Source: Paenibacillus glycanilyticus NBRC 16618
Lineage (GTDB): Bacteria > Bacillota > Bacilli > Paenibacillales > Paenibacillaceae
Assembly (NCBI RefSeq): GCF_004000805.1
Contig: NZ_BILY01000038.1
Coordinates: forward strand, 1-64,000
Direction of reading: 5' to 3'
DNA: 64,000 nt
The notes beneath the pieces were generated by a model. That model saw nothing but the letters and a program-made list of their open reading frames with translations. It was not told the DNA's origin and searched no databases. A program made the translations under genes and the position numbers. Shown here piece after piece: positions 43,346-51,991 of the stretch (position 1 is the stretch's first letter; each line of letters begins with the position of its first letter).

Positions 43346-44850
43346 TATTCCGCCGCCTCGTCAGCCAGCGCCTTCGTCAGCAAATCCTGCCCCTGCGACT
43401 GAATCGCCTTAAGCACCTCGTCAACGGTTTGCGTGCCCTTTACCGCCTGATCGATCTGACCGGCCGCCATGTTCCCGAAGGACTGGGCAAAGCCTGCCGG
43501 CAGCGAGTCCTCCTGCAGCAATGCCTGCTCATTGATTTTCTCGTTATAGAAGGCGTCGATATTCTTGCCGTCCGCTTCGTTCTTGTAGGCTGTTCTGGCC
43601 GACAGAGCCGGCGAGGACTTGGAGCTTGTTTTCGCAAGCTGTTCGCCGTTTGCGTACTTCAGGAATTCCCAAGCGGCAGGCAGGTTCTCGGAAGAAGCAT
43701 TAATCGCAAAAATCGTATCGAGACTCATGCTGCCTGTAGCCCCTTCCTGGGAAGGATCGGTCGGGATCGTGACCAGATCCCAATTCACGTCCTGACCCGG
43801 CGCTTTAACGGCTCCGCCGCTGCTTCCCGCCGCTTTGGATGCCGTGGCTGTGGCTATCTTGACGCCGCCGATTCCCATCATGTTCATCAGCATCGGACCA
43901 TCCACCGTCATAGCCGCTTGTCCGGACATAAACCGCATCGTTGCCGGCCCAAACGAGAAGGTCGGCTTCCCGCCGCCCATTCCGCGGATCATCAGCCCTC
44001 CCTGACCACCGCCTCCTTGCGAAGAAACCGTGGAAATGCTGCCCGACTTATATCCGTCCACGACCGACTGGACGACCGCCTTCCATTCCGGCGTATCGAA
44101 GGATACCGTCTTGGCTTCTCCGTCCGCATAGAGCAGGCCTTTCGCTTCGCCAATCTCGCGGATCAGCTCGAATGAGTCCCGCGTCTGCATGGGAAGGGAC
44201 AAGCCGTACAAAGCGTCATCCGCTCCGACTTTGTCCAAGGATACGTTGTCGCTGCCTTTTTTCGCGGGGAACCTTGCCGCCAGCTGCAGCACTTCCTCCC
44301 AGCTCATGCCATCCGTCGGATACGGGACGCCGTATTTATCGAACAGGTCTTTATTGTAGTAGAGAGCCTGACTCGAGAAGCTTGGGCTTAACCCGTACAG
44401 CTTGCCCCCGCCGCGCGCCTTCAAGAGATCGATAACCGAAGGCAGGAACGAATCCAGATCGAATTTGTCCTGTTTGACCGCGGCATCCAAATCGTACAGC
44501 TTGCCGTCCTTTGCAAGCTCCGCGTATTGCTCCTCCGTCAGCAGAACGGCGTCCGGCTGCTGCTCCTCGATAAAGCTCTCCATCGCCGCTACCGGATCAT
44601 CCGCCGACATCGCCTCCTCCGTCGACACGACCTCAAGCTCCACATTCGGGAACATCGCCTGAAAGGCGTTGCCGTACTGCATGTAGAAGGCCTCCTCGTT
44701 GAAATAGCCGACCTTCAGCGTGCCTTTATCCTCTCTGTCGAGACTGCCGAATGCCGAGCCGGCCTCCTTGCCGCCCCCGGATGTACAAGCCGTCAAAGTC
44801 AGGGACAAGGCCAGCAGACTTGTGGCAAGCCCTCTTCTTTTTCCTCTCAC
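43345..44850 (-). CDS. Extracellular solute-binding lipoprotein, family 1
   Basis: This SBP_bac_1 lipoprotein has 501 residues with lipobox LTACTS. Typical blocks are LYYNKDLFDKYGVPYPTDGMSWEEVLQLA and a C-terminal NLPAAWEFLKYANGEQLAK. It starts with GTG after AGAAGGGTG. A glycine/methionine-rich insertion (about 273-296, GGGGQGGLMIRGMGGG) is odd. Family 1 proteins normally serve sugar importers, but this one heads an efflux-type operon (MacB-like ATPase, HlyD adaptor, FtsX permease) without MalF/MalG permeases. It may deliver a substrate or act as a sensor for the kinase encoded upstream (inference). Confidence 0.88.
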   Translation of the reverse strand: MRGKRRGLATSLLALSLTLTACTSGGGKEAGSAFGSLDREDKGTLKVGYFNEEAFYMQYGNAFQAMFPNVELEVVSTEEAMSADDPVAAMESFIEEQQPDAVLLTEEQYAELAKDGKLYDLDAAVKQDKFDLDSFLPSVIDLLKARGGGKLYGLSPSFSSQALYYNKDLFDKYGVPYPTDGMSWEEVLQLAARFPAKKGSDNVSLDKVGADDALYGLSLPMQTRDSFELIREIGEAKGLLYADGEAKTVSFDTPEWKAVVQSVVDGYKSGSISTVSSQGGGGQGGLMIRGMGGGKPTFSFGPATMRFMSGQAAMTVDGPMLMNMMGIGGVKIATATASKAAGSSGGAVKAPGQDVNWDLVTIPTDPSQEGATGSMSLDTIFAINASSENLPAAWEFLKYANGEQLAKTSSKSSPALSARTAYKNEADGKNIDAFYNEKINEQALLQEDSLPAGFAQSFGNMAAGQIDQAVKGTQTVDEVLKAIQSQGQDLLTKALADEAAE

Positions 44851-45020
44851 TAACGATCACCCTTCTTTCGTTTAGTAGCTTCAACGGTTAGTATGATTAA
44901 CGTTTCTTAGAAAACCGTTAGAGAAGCTGAAAGCAGGCTTAAAGGACGATTAAAGGGAGGTAAAAAAGTTCGGGGACCGCCGCCAAGCGGCATTGCGCTG
45001 CTCCAGCGCAGGCATCGGCG

Positions 45021-45160
45021 AGTGCCACGTGCCCCGTGCCCCGGGCACAGCGCTACTTGCTCCATGATGCTGCATGCTCCATGCACAGCGCTCCTTGATC
45101 CATACTCCGTACGGCATGCTACATGCCCCGTGCCCCGTACTCCGTGCTCGGGGCACAGGG
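45021..45160. repeat. GC-rich block of degenerate short repeats
   Basis: Variants of TGCCCCG, TGCTCCA and TACTCCG recur. CACAGCGCT appears at 45046 and 45084 (38-bp period), and GTGCCCCG/CGGGGCAC (45130-45137 and 45149-45156) and GTGCCCCGGGCAC (45036-45048) are inverted. It forms part of the 700-bp gene-free gap 44851-45549. No coding sense is apparent. Base composition differs sharply from the flanks. Confidence 0.55.
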
Positions 45161-45252
45161 CAGCATCTCCCCTTTCGGCGCATGATTAGTTTGCATGGAT
45201 CCCGTCGCAGCTCGCGCTTGCAGGCGCCCTGCATCATACACATTGCACATTT

Positions 45253-45427
45253 TGCAGGATAACGATCCGCTTATAGCCGATTGGAGAACCTATCCTGCAC
45301 GAAATGCAGGATAACTCGCCTGATGGAGCTTGTTTGCGCTGTTTTCCTCCGATATCCTGCATTCCTTGCAGCGTATTTGGGGTTACCGGGCTAAACGAGG
45401 CTCATACGCTGCATTTCGTGCAACGTA
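45253..45427. repeat. Tandem TGCAGGATA hairpin repeats
   Basis: Inverted pairs TGCAGGATA/TATCCTGCA occur at 45253/45291 and 45305/45353. A third pair reads TGCAGCGTAT/ATACGCTGCA at 45367/45404, with matching changes in both arms. Neighbouring arms also form tight hairpins, for example TATCCTGCA-CGAAA-TGCAGGATA at 45291-45313. This is a REP-like intergenic repeat family distinct from the one at 1-183 and 21148-21336. Confidence 0.6.
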
Positions 45428-45498
45428 GGCGCATGGCGACACCACGACTAATCCATTCGAGGTTGGGCACGCGGCATTCGCCGGAAACGAACGAAAAA

Positions 45499-45535
45499 AA
45501 CGCCCTCAACTGTCCACTTGGACAGTAAGGACGTT
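45499..45535 (-). terminator. Terminator after histidine kinase gene
   Basis: CTGTCC/GGACAG with a 4-nt loop and outer AACG/CGTT lie beside seven As (45494-45500), a U-run on the minus strand. Confidence 0.75.
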
Positions 45536-45549
45536 CTCTTATTTATCAT

Positions 45550-46857
45550 TCATCCAGCAGGCAAAGTCACCAATACCCGCGTGCCGACGGCGGGCTTGCT
45601 CTCGATGCGGATTTTGCCGCCGTGGCGTTCGACGATCCATTTGGCAATGGCAAGGCCTAATCCCGTTCCGCCTTCTTGTCTCGTCCGTGCCTTGTCCCCG
45701 CGGTAGAAACGGTCGAAAATATGCGGGAGATGCTCCGGCTGGATGCCGATTCCCGTATCCTCGACCTCGAGGTAAACGGTATGCGCCAGCTTGCGGCAGG
45801 CTACCCTTATTACGCCGCCCTCCAGCGTATATTTAATGGCATTATCCATTAACACCATAAGCAGCTGATGCAGCCGTTCCTCATCGGCCTGGAGCAGGAC
45901 AGACGACTCTACTTCGCCGCGCAAAATAATATCCTTCACTTCCGCCAGCATCGTCATCTTGCCGATCCCGTCCTGCACAATTCGCTCCATATAGATAGGC
46001 CGCTTATCCAGCTCCAACTGATTGGAATCGGAGCGCGCCAGCATGAGCAGTCCGCTGACCAGCTTGCCCAGCCGCCTTGTCTCCTGCAGCACCATGGAAA
46101 TATGCTTGCTGTCCTGCTCGATTGTATGCTCCGGATGACGGAGCAGCAGCTCCGCATGGGCTTGAATTACCGATAAAGGCGTGCGCAGCTCATGCGAGGC
46201 GTCCGAGACGAACTGCTGCTGCTTCTCCATTGAGTTGCGGATGGGAATAAGCGAACGGTTGGCTAAATAATAACCCGCCGCAACGGCGACAAGCAGCCCG
46301 ATAAAACCGCCGAGGAGCAGAATCATCCGCAGCCGGTTCAGCATGCTTACCTCCGCCGATATGTTCGTAAGCAGCTGATGCTTCACGCCAACCTGCACCT
46401 CTCCGCCAATGCTGCTGTATATCAACGGAGCAGCCGTTTCCTTGCTGCCGTTAAATACCCGGTAATACTGATCCCCCAGCTTGACCGTCTCGGGATGATC
46501 CCCGAAGTTGTCGGGCTGCAGGCGATTCAGATCCTTTTCCCCAAACATGCCCGCCGCGGGTATCTGGATTGGCTTATTGTCCTCCGTCCAGAACAGCTGG
46601 AACACCGGACGATTCATCTGGCCCACCTGATAAATGACGGACGGCTTTGTCTGAAGCGACGGCAGAGCCTGCAAGGTCGTCTTCGAGGCAATGCCAGCCA
46701 CCGTTAACTGATTGCTCACTCCCGTCAGGGATTTGTCAATCTGCGAGAACATCATGTCTTTCATCACAAAATATACAAACGCGTTCAGCGAAATAAGAAG
46801 GATGGATAAAACCGCCGCGTTGCGGATCGTCAGCTGCATTCGGGTACGCTTGATCAT
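45550..46857 (-). CDS. Sensor histidine kinase
   Basis: This membrane kinase has 435 residues. One span lies near 15-33, followed by an extracellular sensor region of about 130 residues and a second span (MILLLGGFIGLLVAVAAGYYLA). The kinase core has the phosphoacceptor SDASHELRTPLSV, an N-box NAIKYT and G-boxes ending GTGLGLAIAKWIVERHGG. ATG 46857 overlaps the regulator stop by 4 bp (ATGA). It forms a pair with the preceding response regulator. The binding-protein/ABC operon lies 700 bp downstream on the same strand, so it may be the target. Confidence 0.93.
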   Translation of the reverse strand: MIKRTRMQLTIRNAAVLSILLISLNAFVYFVMKDMMFSQIDKSLTGVSNQLTVAGIASKTTLQALPSLQTKPSVIYQVGQMNRPVFQLFWTEDNKPIQIPAAGMFGEKDLNRLQPDNFGDHPETVKLGDQYYRVFNGSKETAAPLIYSSIGGEVQVGVKHQLLTNISAEVSMLNRLRMILLLGGFIGLLVAVAAGYYLANRSLIPIRNSMEKQQQFVSDASHELRTPLSVIQAHAELLLRHPEHTIEQDSKHISMVLQETRRLGKLVSGLLMLARSDSNQLELDKRPIYMERIVQDGIGKMTMLAEVKDIILRGEVESSVLLQADEERLHQLLMVLMDNAIKYTLEGGVIRVACRKLAHTVYLEVEDTGIGIQPEHLPHIFDRFYRGDKARTRQEGGTGLGLAIAKWIVERHGGKIRIESKPAVGTRVLVTLPAG

Positions 46858-47534
46858 TGGGCCCTCTCCTTCAGCATATACCCGACTCCGCGGATCGTAT
46901 GGATATAACGGTCGCAGCCGGAAGGCGTGAGCTTTTTCCGCAAATAATGGACGTACACATCCACTACCCCCGGACTCGCATCCGAATCTATCCCCCATAC
47001 GCGGTCAAGCAGCTGCTCCTTCGTCAGAATCTGCTCCCGGTTCAGCAGCAGAAACTCCATCAGCTCGAATTCCTTGGCCGTCAGCTTCAGCGCCTCGCCG
47101 TTCGCGTATCCTTCCATGAAGTTACATTTAACCGAGAGGCTGCCGTAGGTCAGCTCCCCGTCCTTTGCTCCACGCAGCTGTCGCCGCATGAGCACGCGAA
47201 GCCTGGCCAGCAGCTCCCGCATGGCAAAAGGCTTAATCATATAATCATCGGCGCCCGAATCCAGGCCAAGCACCCGGTCCTCTACGCCGTCCCTCGCCGT
47301 CAGCAGCAGAATAGGCACCGCATTTCCTTTTTCGCGCAGCTCCTTCAGCACGGTTACGCCGTCCATGCCAGGCAGCATAATATCCAGAATAATCAAGTCA
47401 TGAATGCGCTGATCGGCCAAATACAGCCCCTCCAGCCCGTTATCGGCTTCATCGACCTGATAAGCTTCTTCCTTCAGAACCGTCGCGATGGCATCGCGAA
47501 GCGGTCTCTCGTCTTCCACCATTAGTATCCGCAA
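46854..47534 (-). CDS. OmpR-family response regulator
   Basis: This regulator has 226 residues. The receiver domain has the phosphoacceptor Asp51 in IILDIMLPGMDG and a conserved lysine in YMIKPF. The winged-helix C-terminal domain (about 130-224) has LTAKEFELMEFLLLNREQILTKEQLLDRVWG. It is the first gene of the two-component operon and is coupled to the kinase by a 4-bp overlap. Confidence 0.95.
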   Translation of the reverse strand: MRILMVEDERPLRDAIATVLKEEAYQVDEADNGLEGLYLADQRIHDLIILDIMLPGMDGVTVLKELREKGNAVPILLLTARDGVEDRVLGLDSGADDYMIKPFAMRELLARLRVLMRRQLRGAKDGELTYGSLSVKCNFMEGYANGEALKLTAKEFELMEFLLLNREQILTKEQLLDRVWGIDSDASPGVVDVYVHYLRKKLTPSGCDRYIHTIRGVGYMLKERAQ

Positions 47535-47618
47535 GGCTATCTGCCCTTTCTTCTAATCATAATCGCTCGCCCCATTGTACAGGACGAACCTTAAGAAAGG
47601 GTTAGAAATCCGCTACCG

Positions 47619-49181
47619 CTAATCCGTCATTCGCAAAAATAGTACAGCCAGGCGAAGCTTCATGAAATCATTCGGTTTCTTGAAGTCCAGGCCAAGCAGC
47701 TCGCTCATTTTCTCCAGCCTATAGCTTACCGTGTTCCTGTGAACATATAGCTGCCTGGCCGTGTCGCCAAGCAAGCCCTCGTTCCCCACAAACGCTTCCA
47801 GCGTTTGAAGCATATCCTGCGCCCCGGTGGAATCGCTGTCGAGCAGCGGCCCCAGAACATGCCTGCAGTAATGACGCATGCTGTCCTCCGGAACAAACTG
47901 GAATAAATGAGCCATCTGTATCGTGTCGAAATGCAAAATCTGCTCCCGCGACCGCAGCTTCCGGCTCAGCTTAATCGTTTCCTTGCATTCGTCAAACGCT
48001 TCGGCAAACTGCATGGCTGTATCCTTTGGCGTACTAAAGGCAAATTGAATCAACCTATCCTTTGGGCTCACCGCCTCAAGAGAGGACGCCAGCGCCTGAA
48101 TCGTCCCGGCGCTGGTCACCGGGTAGATCGACAACAGCCCTGCCTCCGTTACAACATGATAGCCCCTTTTATCGCGAATGGCCGGATTGAATTCCAGCTC
48201 CTGCCGCACAGCCTTAAGCCGGGTCGGCTTCAACCGGTTTCCTTCCACCTCTTCGGCCGTACATAATACGCAGACGAATCGGCTGTCCAATACATGCACG
48301 CCGGCCTTTTCCGCCTGATGAAGCACCGTATCCAGAGAGGCGCCTGCCTCCAGATAATGATTGATGATTGCGCCAAGCTCCTGATGCCAGAATGTCTCCG
48401 AGCCATTCTCCATCATCTTGGACAAGTAATAGGCGAGCATCTCCGAGGCTTGATGGAATAATCCCTCCTCGGATTTCGGCAAGTAATCGACCGGCAGCAC
48501 AAAGATGGCAAATCCAATGCAATCATCCCCATGAAATAACGGCAGCCGATATAATTGCCGGTCAGTCTTCGTTATTCTGCGCGGCTCCGGCTTCCAGGGC
48601 CATTCGCCCATCAGCTCCCCCTCCGAGCAGTCGGAGTCATTAAATAGAATGTGGCCTCTTCCGCCCACAATCGCCATCGGGTATTCCATGACCGAAGCTA
48701 TACGCTGAAACGGATTATCCGCGATGTCTTGGTAGAGAGCAACCTTCATTAATCGCTTTTGCTTCTCGACGACCCGCTTAAGCCATGACGTATTGCGGTT
48801 GATCTCGTCCTGCAGCAGCCCGTTGATCTGATCGGAGAAAGCGAACGGGTAAGGCAGCTCGATTAAAGGAAATCCAAGCGCATCCGCTTCTTCGATAAGC
48901 GCAGCGGGCATCTCCGACCAGAACCTGCCAAGCTTAATGCCAAGACCGGCGGAATGCCGCTGATGCAGGCTTCTTATCGTAGCAATGGCATCCTCTACGG
49001 AGTCTTTGAATACGTAGGCCGTCGTAAAAAACATATCCCCGTCTTTTGCCCATTGCACAAAGTCGGGAGCATCAATAATATTAAGCGATTTAAGCGGCCG
49101 GGAGCCTCCGGCCCTTCCCGCAACCAGCTTTCCTTCAGATAATGGATAGACGCGCATGGCCTCTTCAACGGTCAACAACAT
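47619..49181 (-). CDS. PucR-family transcriptional regulator
   Basis: This protein of 520 residues has the full PucR layout: an N-terminal PucR sensor domain (about 1-125, beginning LLTVEEAMRVYPLSEGKLVAGRAG), a GGDEF-like central region (about 270-400), and a C-terminal helix-turn-helix (LLGDTARQLYVHRNTVSYRLEKMSELL). GGGAGGGG decides the ATG at 49181 over one 54 nt upstream. In Bacillus, PucR controls purine catabolism. Here it directly adjoins an ABC importer and two cytosine-deaminase-like hydrolases, which it probably regulates. Confidence 0.9.
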   Translation of the reverse strand: MLLTVEEAMRVYPLSEGKLVAGRAGGSRPLKSLNIIDAPDFVQWAKDGDMFFTTAYVFKDSVEDAIATIRSLHQRHSAGLGIKLGRFWSEMPAALIEEADALGFPLIELPYPFAFSDQINGLLQDEINRNTSWLKRVVEKQKRLMKVALYQDIADNPFQRIASVMEYPMAIVGGRGHILFNDSDCSEGELMGEWPWKPEPRRITKTDRQLYRLPLFHGDDCIGFAIFVLPVDYLPKSEEGLFHQASEMLAYYLSKMMENGSETFWHQELGAIINHYLEAGASLDTVLHQAEKAGVHVLDSRFVCVLCTAEEVEGNRLKPTRLKAVRQELEFNPAIRDKRGYHVVTEAGLLSIYPVTSAGTIQALASSLEAVSPKDRLIQFAFSTPKDTAMQFAEAFDECKETIKLSRKLRSREQILHFDTIQMAHLFQFVPEDSMRHYCRHVLGPLLDSDSTGAQDMLQTLEAFVGNEGLLGDTARQLYVHRNTVSYRLEKMSELLGLDFKKPNDFMKLRLAVLFLRMTD

Positions 49182-49265
49182 AGAATCCCCTCCCGCTAGC
49201 TGTAGCGGCTTAAATAGCCTAAAGGGCTCCCCCATTTGGAGGAACCCGGACTATGCAAGCCCTGA

Positions 49266-50267
49266 CTATTTTTCAGGCAAAAATTCATTCGTGTAGAATT
49301 GATCTATTGTCAAATCCTTTGTTACCAGGCCCGCTTCCTTCATCTGACCAAGCAGCGTTGTCCAGCGCTCCTCCGACATGTAACCCGTACCGTGGGAAGC
49401 GGCGTCCCCGCCGAATACGAAATCCTTCGCCACGCCTTGCGCATAGGCAAGATGATCGAGGGCGTAATCCTTGTTGTAGCTGTTAATAACCTTGTTCACT
49501 TCATCGCCATGCTTATAATAGTAATCCCAGCCTTCTGTTGTGGCTTTTAAGTACGCTTTAATCACTTCCGGCTTTTCTTTAATCATTTTCTCCGTCGTAA
49601 TGACTACGTTGCCGTAAGGATTATAGCCAAGATCGGCGTTGAGGAACCAATCTACGTCCACATTCTGTGATTTCAGCACAAACGGCTCATTCGTCGCGTA
49701 GCCTTGCTGCACGGCATTTTTATCCGCCACGAATCCTGCCAGCGAGCCATTGTAAGCTTGGATCTTTACATTGTTCAGCTTGTATTTGTATGCAAGATAC
49801 TGCCAGTACGGGAAGCCTGTCGCCACATAGACGTTATGGCCGTTCAGATCTTCGATTTTGTTAATGTCCGACCCCTTATGGAAAATCAGATTTTGAGGAT
49901 TGGTCTGCAAATCCGCGTAGACCGCCACTACCGGGATGCCTTCCTGTCTAGCCAGAATGACCTCGTCGGCTTGGGACATGGCGAAGTCGACTTTGCCGGA
50001 AGCCACTAGCTGCACGTTGGATATTTGAGGGCCGCCTTGCTGGATCGTTACGTCCAGCCCGGCATTTTTGTAAATGTCTCCGGATAACGCCGCAAAGTGA
50101 CCGCCCATCTCCGGCTGCGCGAACCAGCTCATTTGCTGAATGACCTTGGCCGGTTTATCCGGCGAGAAAGCCGTGCTGCTGCCTCCATTGCTGGAGCAGG
50201 CAGTTAATGCCACTGCTATCGCAGCTATAAACCCGGTTTTGAATAATAACGACTTCTTCATTGTCAT
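49266..50267 (-). CDS. NMT1/SsuA-type ABC transporter substrate-binding lipoprotein
   Basis: This lipoprotein has 333 residues (lipobox VALTACSS). The fold-specific blocks QPEMGGHFAALSGDIYKNAGLDVTI and GKVDFAMSQADEVILARQEGIPVVAV match the NMT1/SsuA/ThiY group, which binds sulfonates, nitrate or pyrimidine thiamine precursors. Three importer genes and an amidohydrolase follow each other on this strand; in transcription order this gene is last. The ligand is unknown, but neighbours point to an N-heterocycle or amide. Confidence 0.9.
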   Translation of the reverse strand: MTMKKSLLFKTGFIAAIAVALTACSSNGGSSTAFSPDKPAKVIQQMSWFAQPEMGGHFAALSGDIYKNAGLDVTIQQGGPQISNVQLVASGKVDFAMSQADEVILARQEGIPVVAVYADLQTNPQNLIFHKGSDINKIEDLNGHNVYVATGFPYWQYLAYKYKLNNVKIQAYNGSLAGFVADKNAVQQGYATNEPFVLKSQNVDVDWFLNADLGYNPYGNVVITTEKMIKEKPEVIKAYLKATTEGWDYYYKHGDEVNKVINSYNKDYALDHLAYAQGVAKDFVFGGDAASHGTGYMSEERWTTLLGQMKEAGLVTKDLTIDQFYTNEFLPEK

Positions 50268-50314
50268 GTCCCCCTATATCCTCATTTAATGGATGCCGAT
50301 TATTCCTCGCTCAG

Positions 50315-51193
50315 TTAATCCTTATCCGATCCAATCGCCGACTCATGCCAATGGCGCAGGGTGAAATGGGAGATCGCTGCAACGCTCAGATAGAAAGCCA
50401 TTCCTAGCAGCGAAGCCGCAATCGTACAGGCGAACAGAAACGAGGTCTGCATCTGCACGGCAGCCGAGGTAATGGCCATGCCTAATCCGCCTTTCCCCCC
50501 GCCAATACCGGCTACGAATTCACCAATAATAGCGCCAATGACCGCCATGCCGCTGGAGATTTTCATCCCCCCGAGCATATAGGGCAAAGCGTACGGAAAA
50601 CGGAGCTTCCAGACGGTCGTCCACGTACCCGATTTATACATCCGCATCAACTGAACCAGATTGCGGTCCGTGGAGGACAATCCCAGGTTCGTGTTCGAAA
50701 TAATAGGGAAGATCGCGACGATAAGCGAAATGAAAACGATGGAGTTCATCCCCGGGCCCAGCCAGATCACGACCAGAGGAGCGATCGCGACGACGGGAAT
50801 GGTCTGCAGCACAACCGCGTAAGGCTGAATCCCCCATCGGATCCATTTGGACGCCATCATCAGCAAAGCGACGGCGGTGCCAAGCAATACGCTAAGCAGG
50901 AAGCCGAGCAGCGCCGCCGCAAACGTATTGCCCGCTGCCTGGAGTAGATCCGGGAATCCCTTTAGCGCCGCACGCCAAATATCGGAGGGTGCCGGAAGAA
51001 GATATTTGGGCGTATTTAAAAGCCGCACGCCAAGCTGCCATATCGCCAGAAGAAAAAGAATAAAAACAACGGGTGTTGCGGTCTTATAGACGAGCTGCCG
51101 GTGTTTCTTCGTAGACCCGCCTATGGGCGGGACTCCGTCTTTAGCCATCATGGTCACGGAAGTCGTTGTCGCTTGTCCGTTTGCCTGCATCAT
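50315..51193 (-). CDS. ABC transporter permease (SsuC/ThiX type)
   Basis: This membrane subunit has 292 residues. A hydrophilic N-terminus (1-30) is followed by six spans and the EAA loop LVQLMRMYKSGTWTTVWKLRFPYALPYMLGG. It is the sole permease of the importer and would act as a homodimer. It lies 24 bp after the ATPase gene and 47 bp before the binding-protein gene. Confidence 0.92.
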   Translation of the reverse strand: MMQANGQATTTSVTMMAKDGVPPIGGSTKKHRQLVYKTATPVVFILFLLAIWQLGVRLLNTPKYLLPAPSDIWRAALKGFPDLLQAAGNTFAAALLGFLLSVLLGTAVALLMMASKWIRWGIQPYAVVLQTIPVVAIAPLVVIWLGPGMNSIVFISLIVAIFPIISNTNLGLSSTDRNLVQLMRMYKSGTWTTVWKLRFPYALPYMLGGMKISSGMAVIGAIIGEFVAGIGGGKGGLGMAITSAAVQMQTSFLFACTIAASLLGMAFYLSVAAISHFTLRHWHESAIGSDKD

Positions 51194-51217
51194 TACTGTC
51201 CACCTCTTTCCGGGCCG

Positions 51218-51991
51218 TTAGGATAATGTATTGGTTATCAATCGAACCTTTTCTCCAAATACAGGAGAAGTCATAAAGGCATTCGTTCGCGGATATGCTT
51301 CTTCAATCGGAACCACCTGCTTGATTCTCCCCGGATGCGCCTCCATCGCTACCACGTGCCCCGACAGATACACAGCCTCAAATACGCTATGCGTAACAAA
51401 CACAATCGTCAGCTTGGATTGGCTCCAGATGCTGAGGAGCTCCTCGTGCAGCCGGTGCCTCGTCATCTCGTCCAAAGCGCCAAACGGTTCATCCATGAAC
51501 AGCAGCTTTGGTTCGGACACAAGCGCCCGGGCAATGGATACCCTCATCTTCATCCCGCCGGACAGCTGGCGCGGATAGCTGTTCGCATACCCCGCCAAGC
51601 CAACCTTTTCCAAGGAAGCCATAGCCCGGGCTTTTCGTTCCTCAGACGGGACGCCGCTTATTTCTAAAGGCAGGGCAACATTGGCCAGAACCGTACGCCA
51701 AGGCATCAGATTCGCTTCCTGGAAAACGAAGCTTGCTTGCTCTTTGTTGGCAGCGGAACCGGCCTGAAGCTGCACTTGGCCTGAAGTCGCTTGATCAAGA
51801 CCAGCCATAATGCGAAGCAAAGTAGATTTGCCGCAACCGGACGGACCGACCAGCGAAACAAACTCGCCTTCTCTGATGGAGAGATGAATGCCGCTGAGCG
51901 CTAGCGTGCCATTCTCGTATTGCTTAACAACGTCATGGATCCGGATAGCCTCTGCCTCAGCGGTAGTCTCCAAATAAGCTGTCGTATTCAT
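51218..51991 (-). CDS. ABC transporter ATPase (SsuB/ThiZ type)
   Basis: This ATPase has 257 residues with Walker A GPSGCGKST, signature LSGGMKMRVSIARAL and Walker B LLFMDEPFGALD, typical of nitrate/sulfonate/taurine-type importers. The ATG at 51991 follows AAAGGAG and lies inside the end of the amidohydrolase gene (35-bp overlap), so the longer upstream frame is not used and translation is coupled. Confidence 0.92.
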   Translation of the reverse strand: MNTTAYLETTAEAEAIRIHDVVKQYENGTLALSGIHLSIREGEFVSLVGPSGCGKSTLLRIMAGLDQATSGQVQLQAGSAANKEQASFVFQEANLMPWRTVLANVALPLEISGVPSEERKARAMASLEKVGLAGYANSYPRQLSGGMKMRVSIARALVSEPKLLFMDEPFGALDEMTRHRLHEELLSIWSQSKLTIVFVTHSVFEAVYLSGHVVAMEAHPGRIKQVVPIEEAYPRTNAFMTSPVFGEKVRLITNTLS

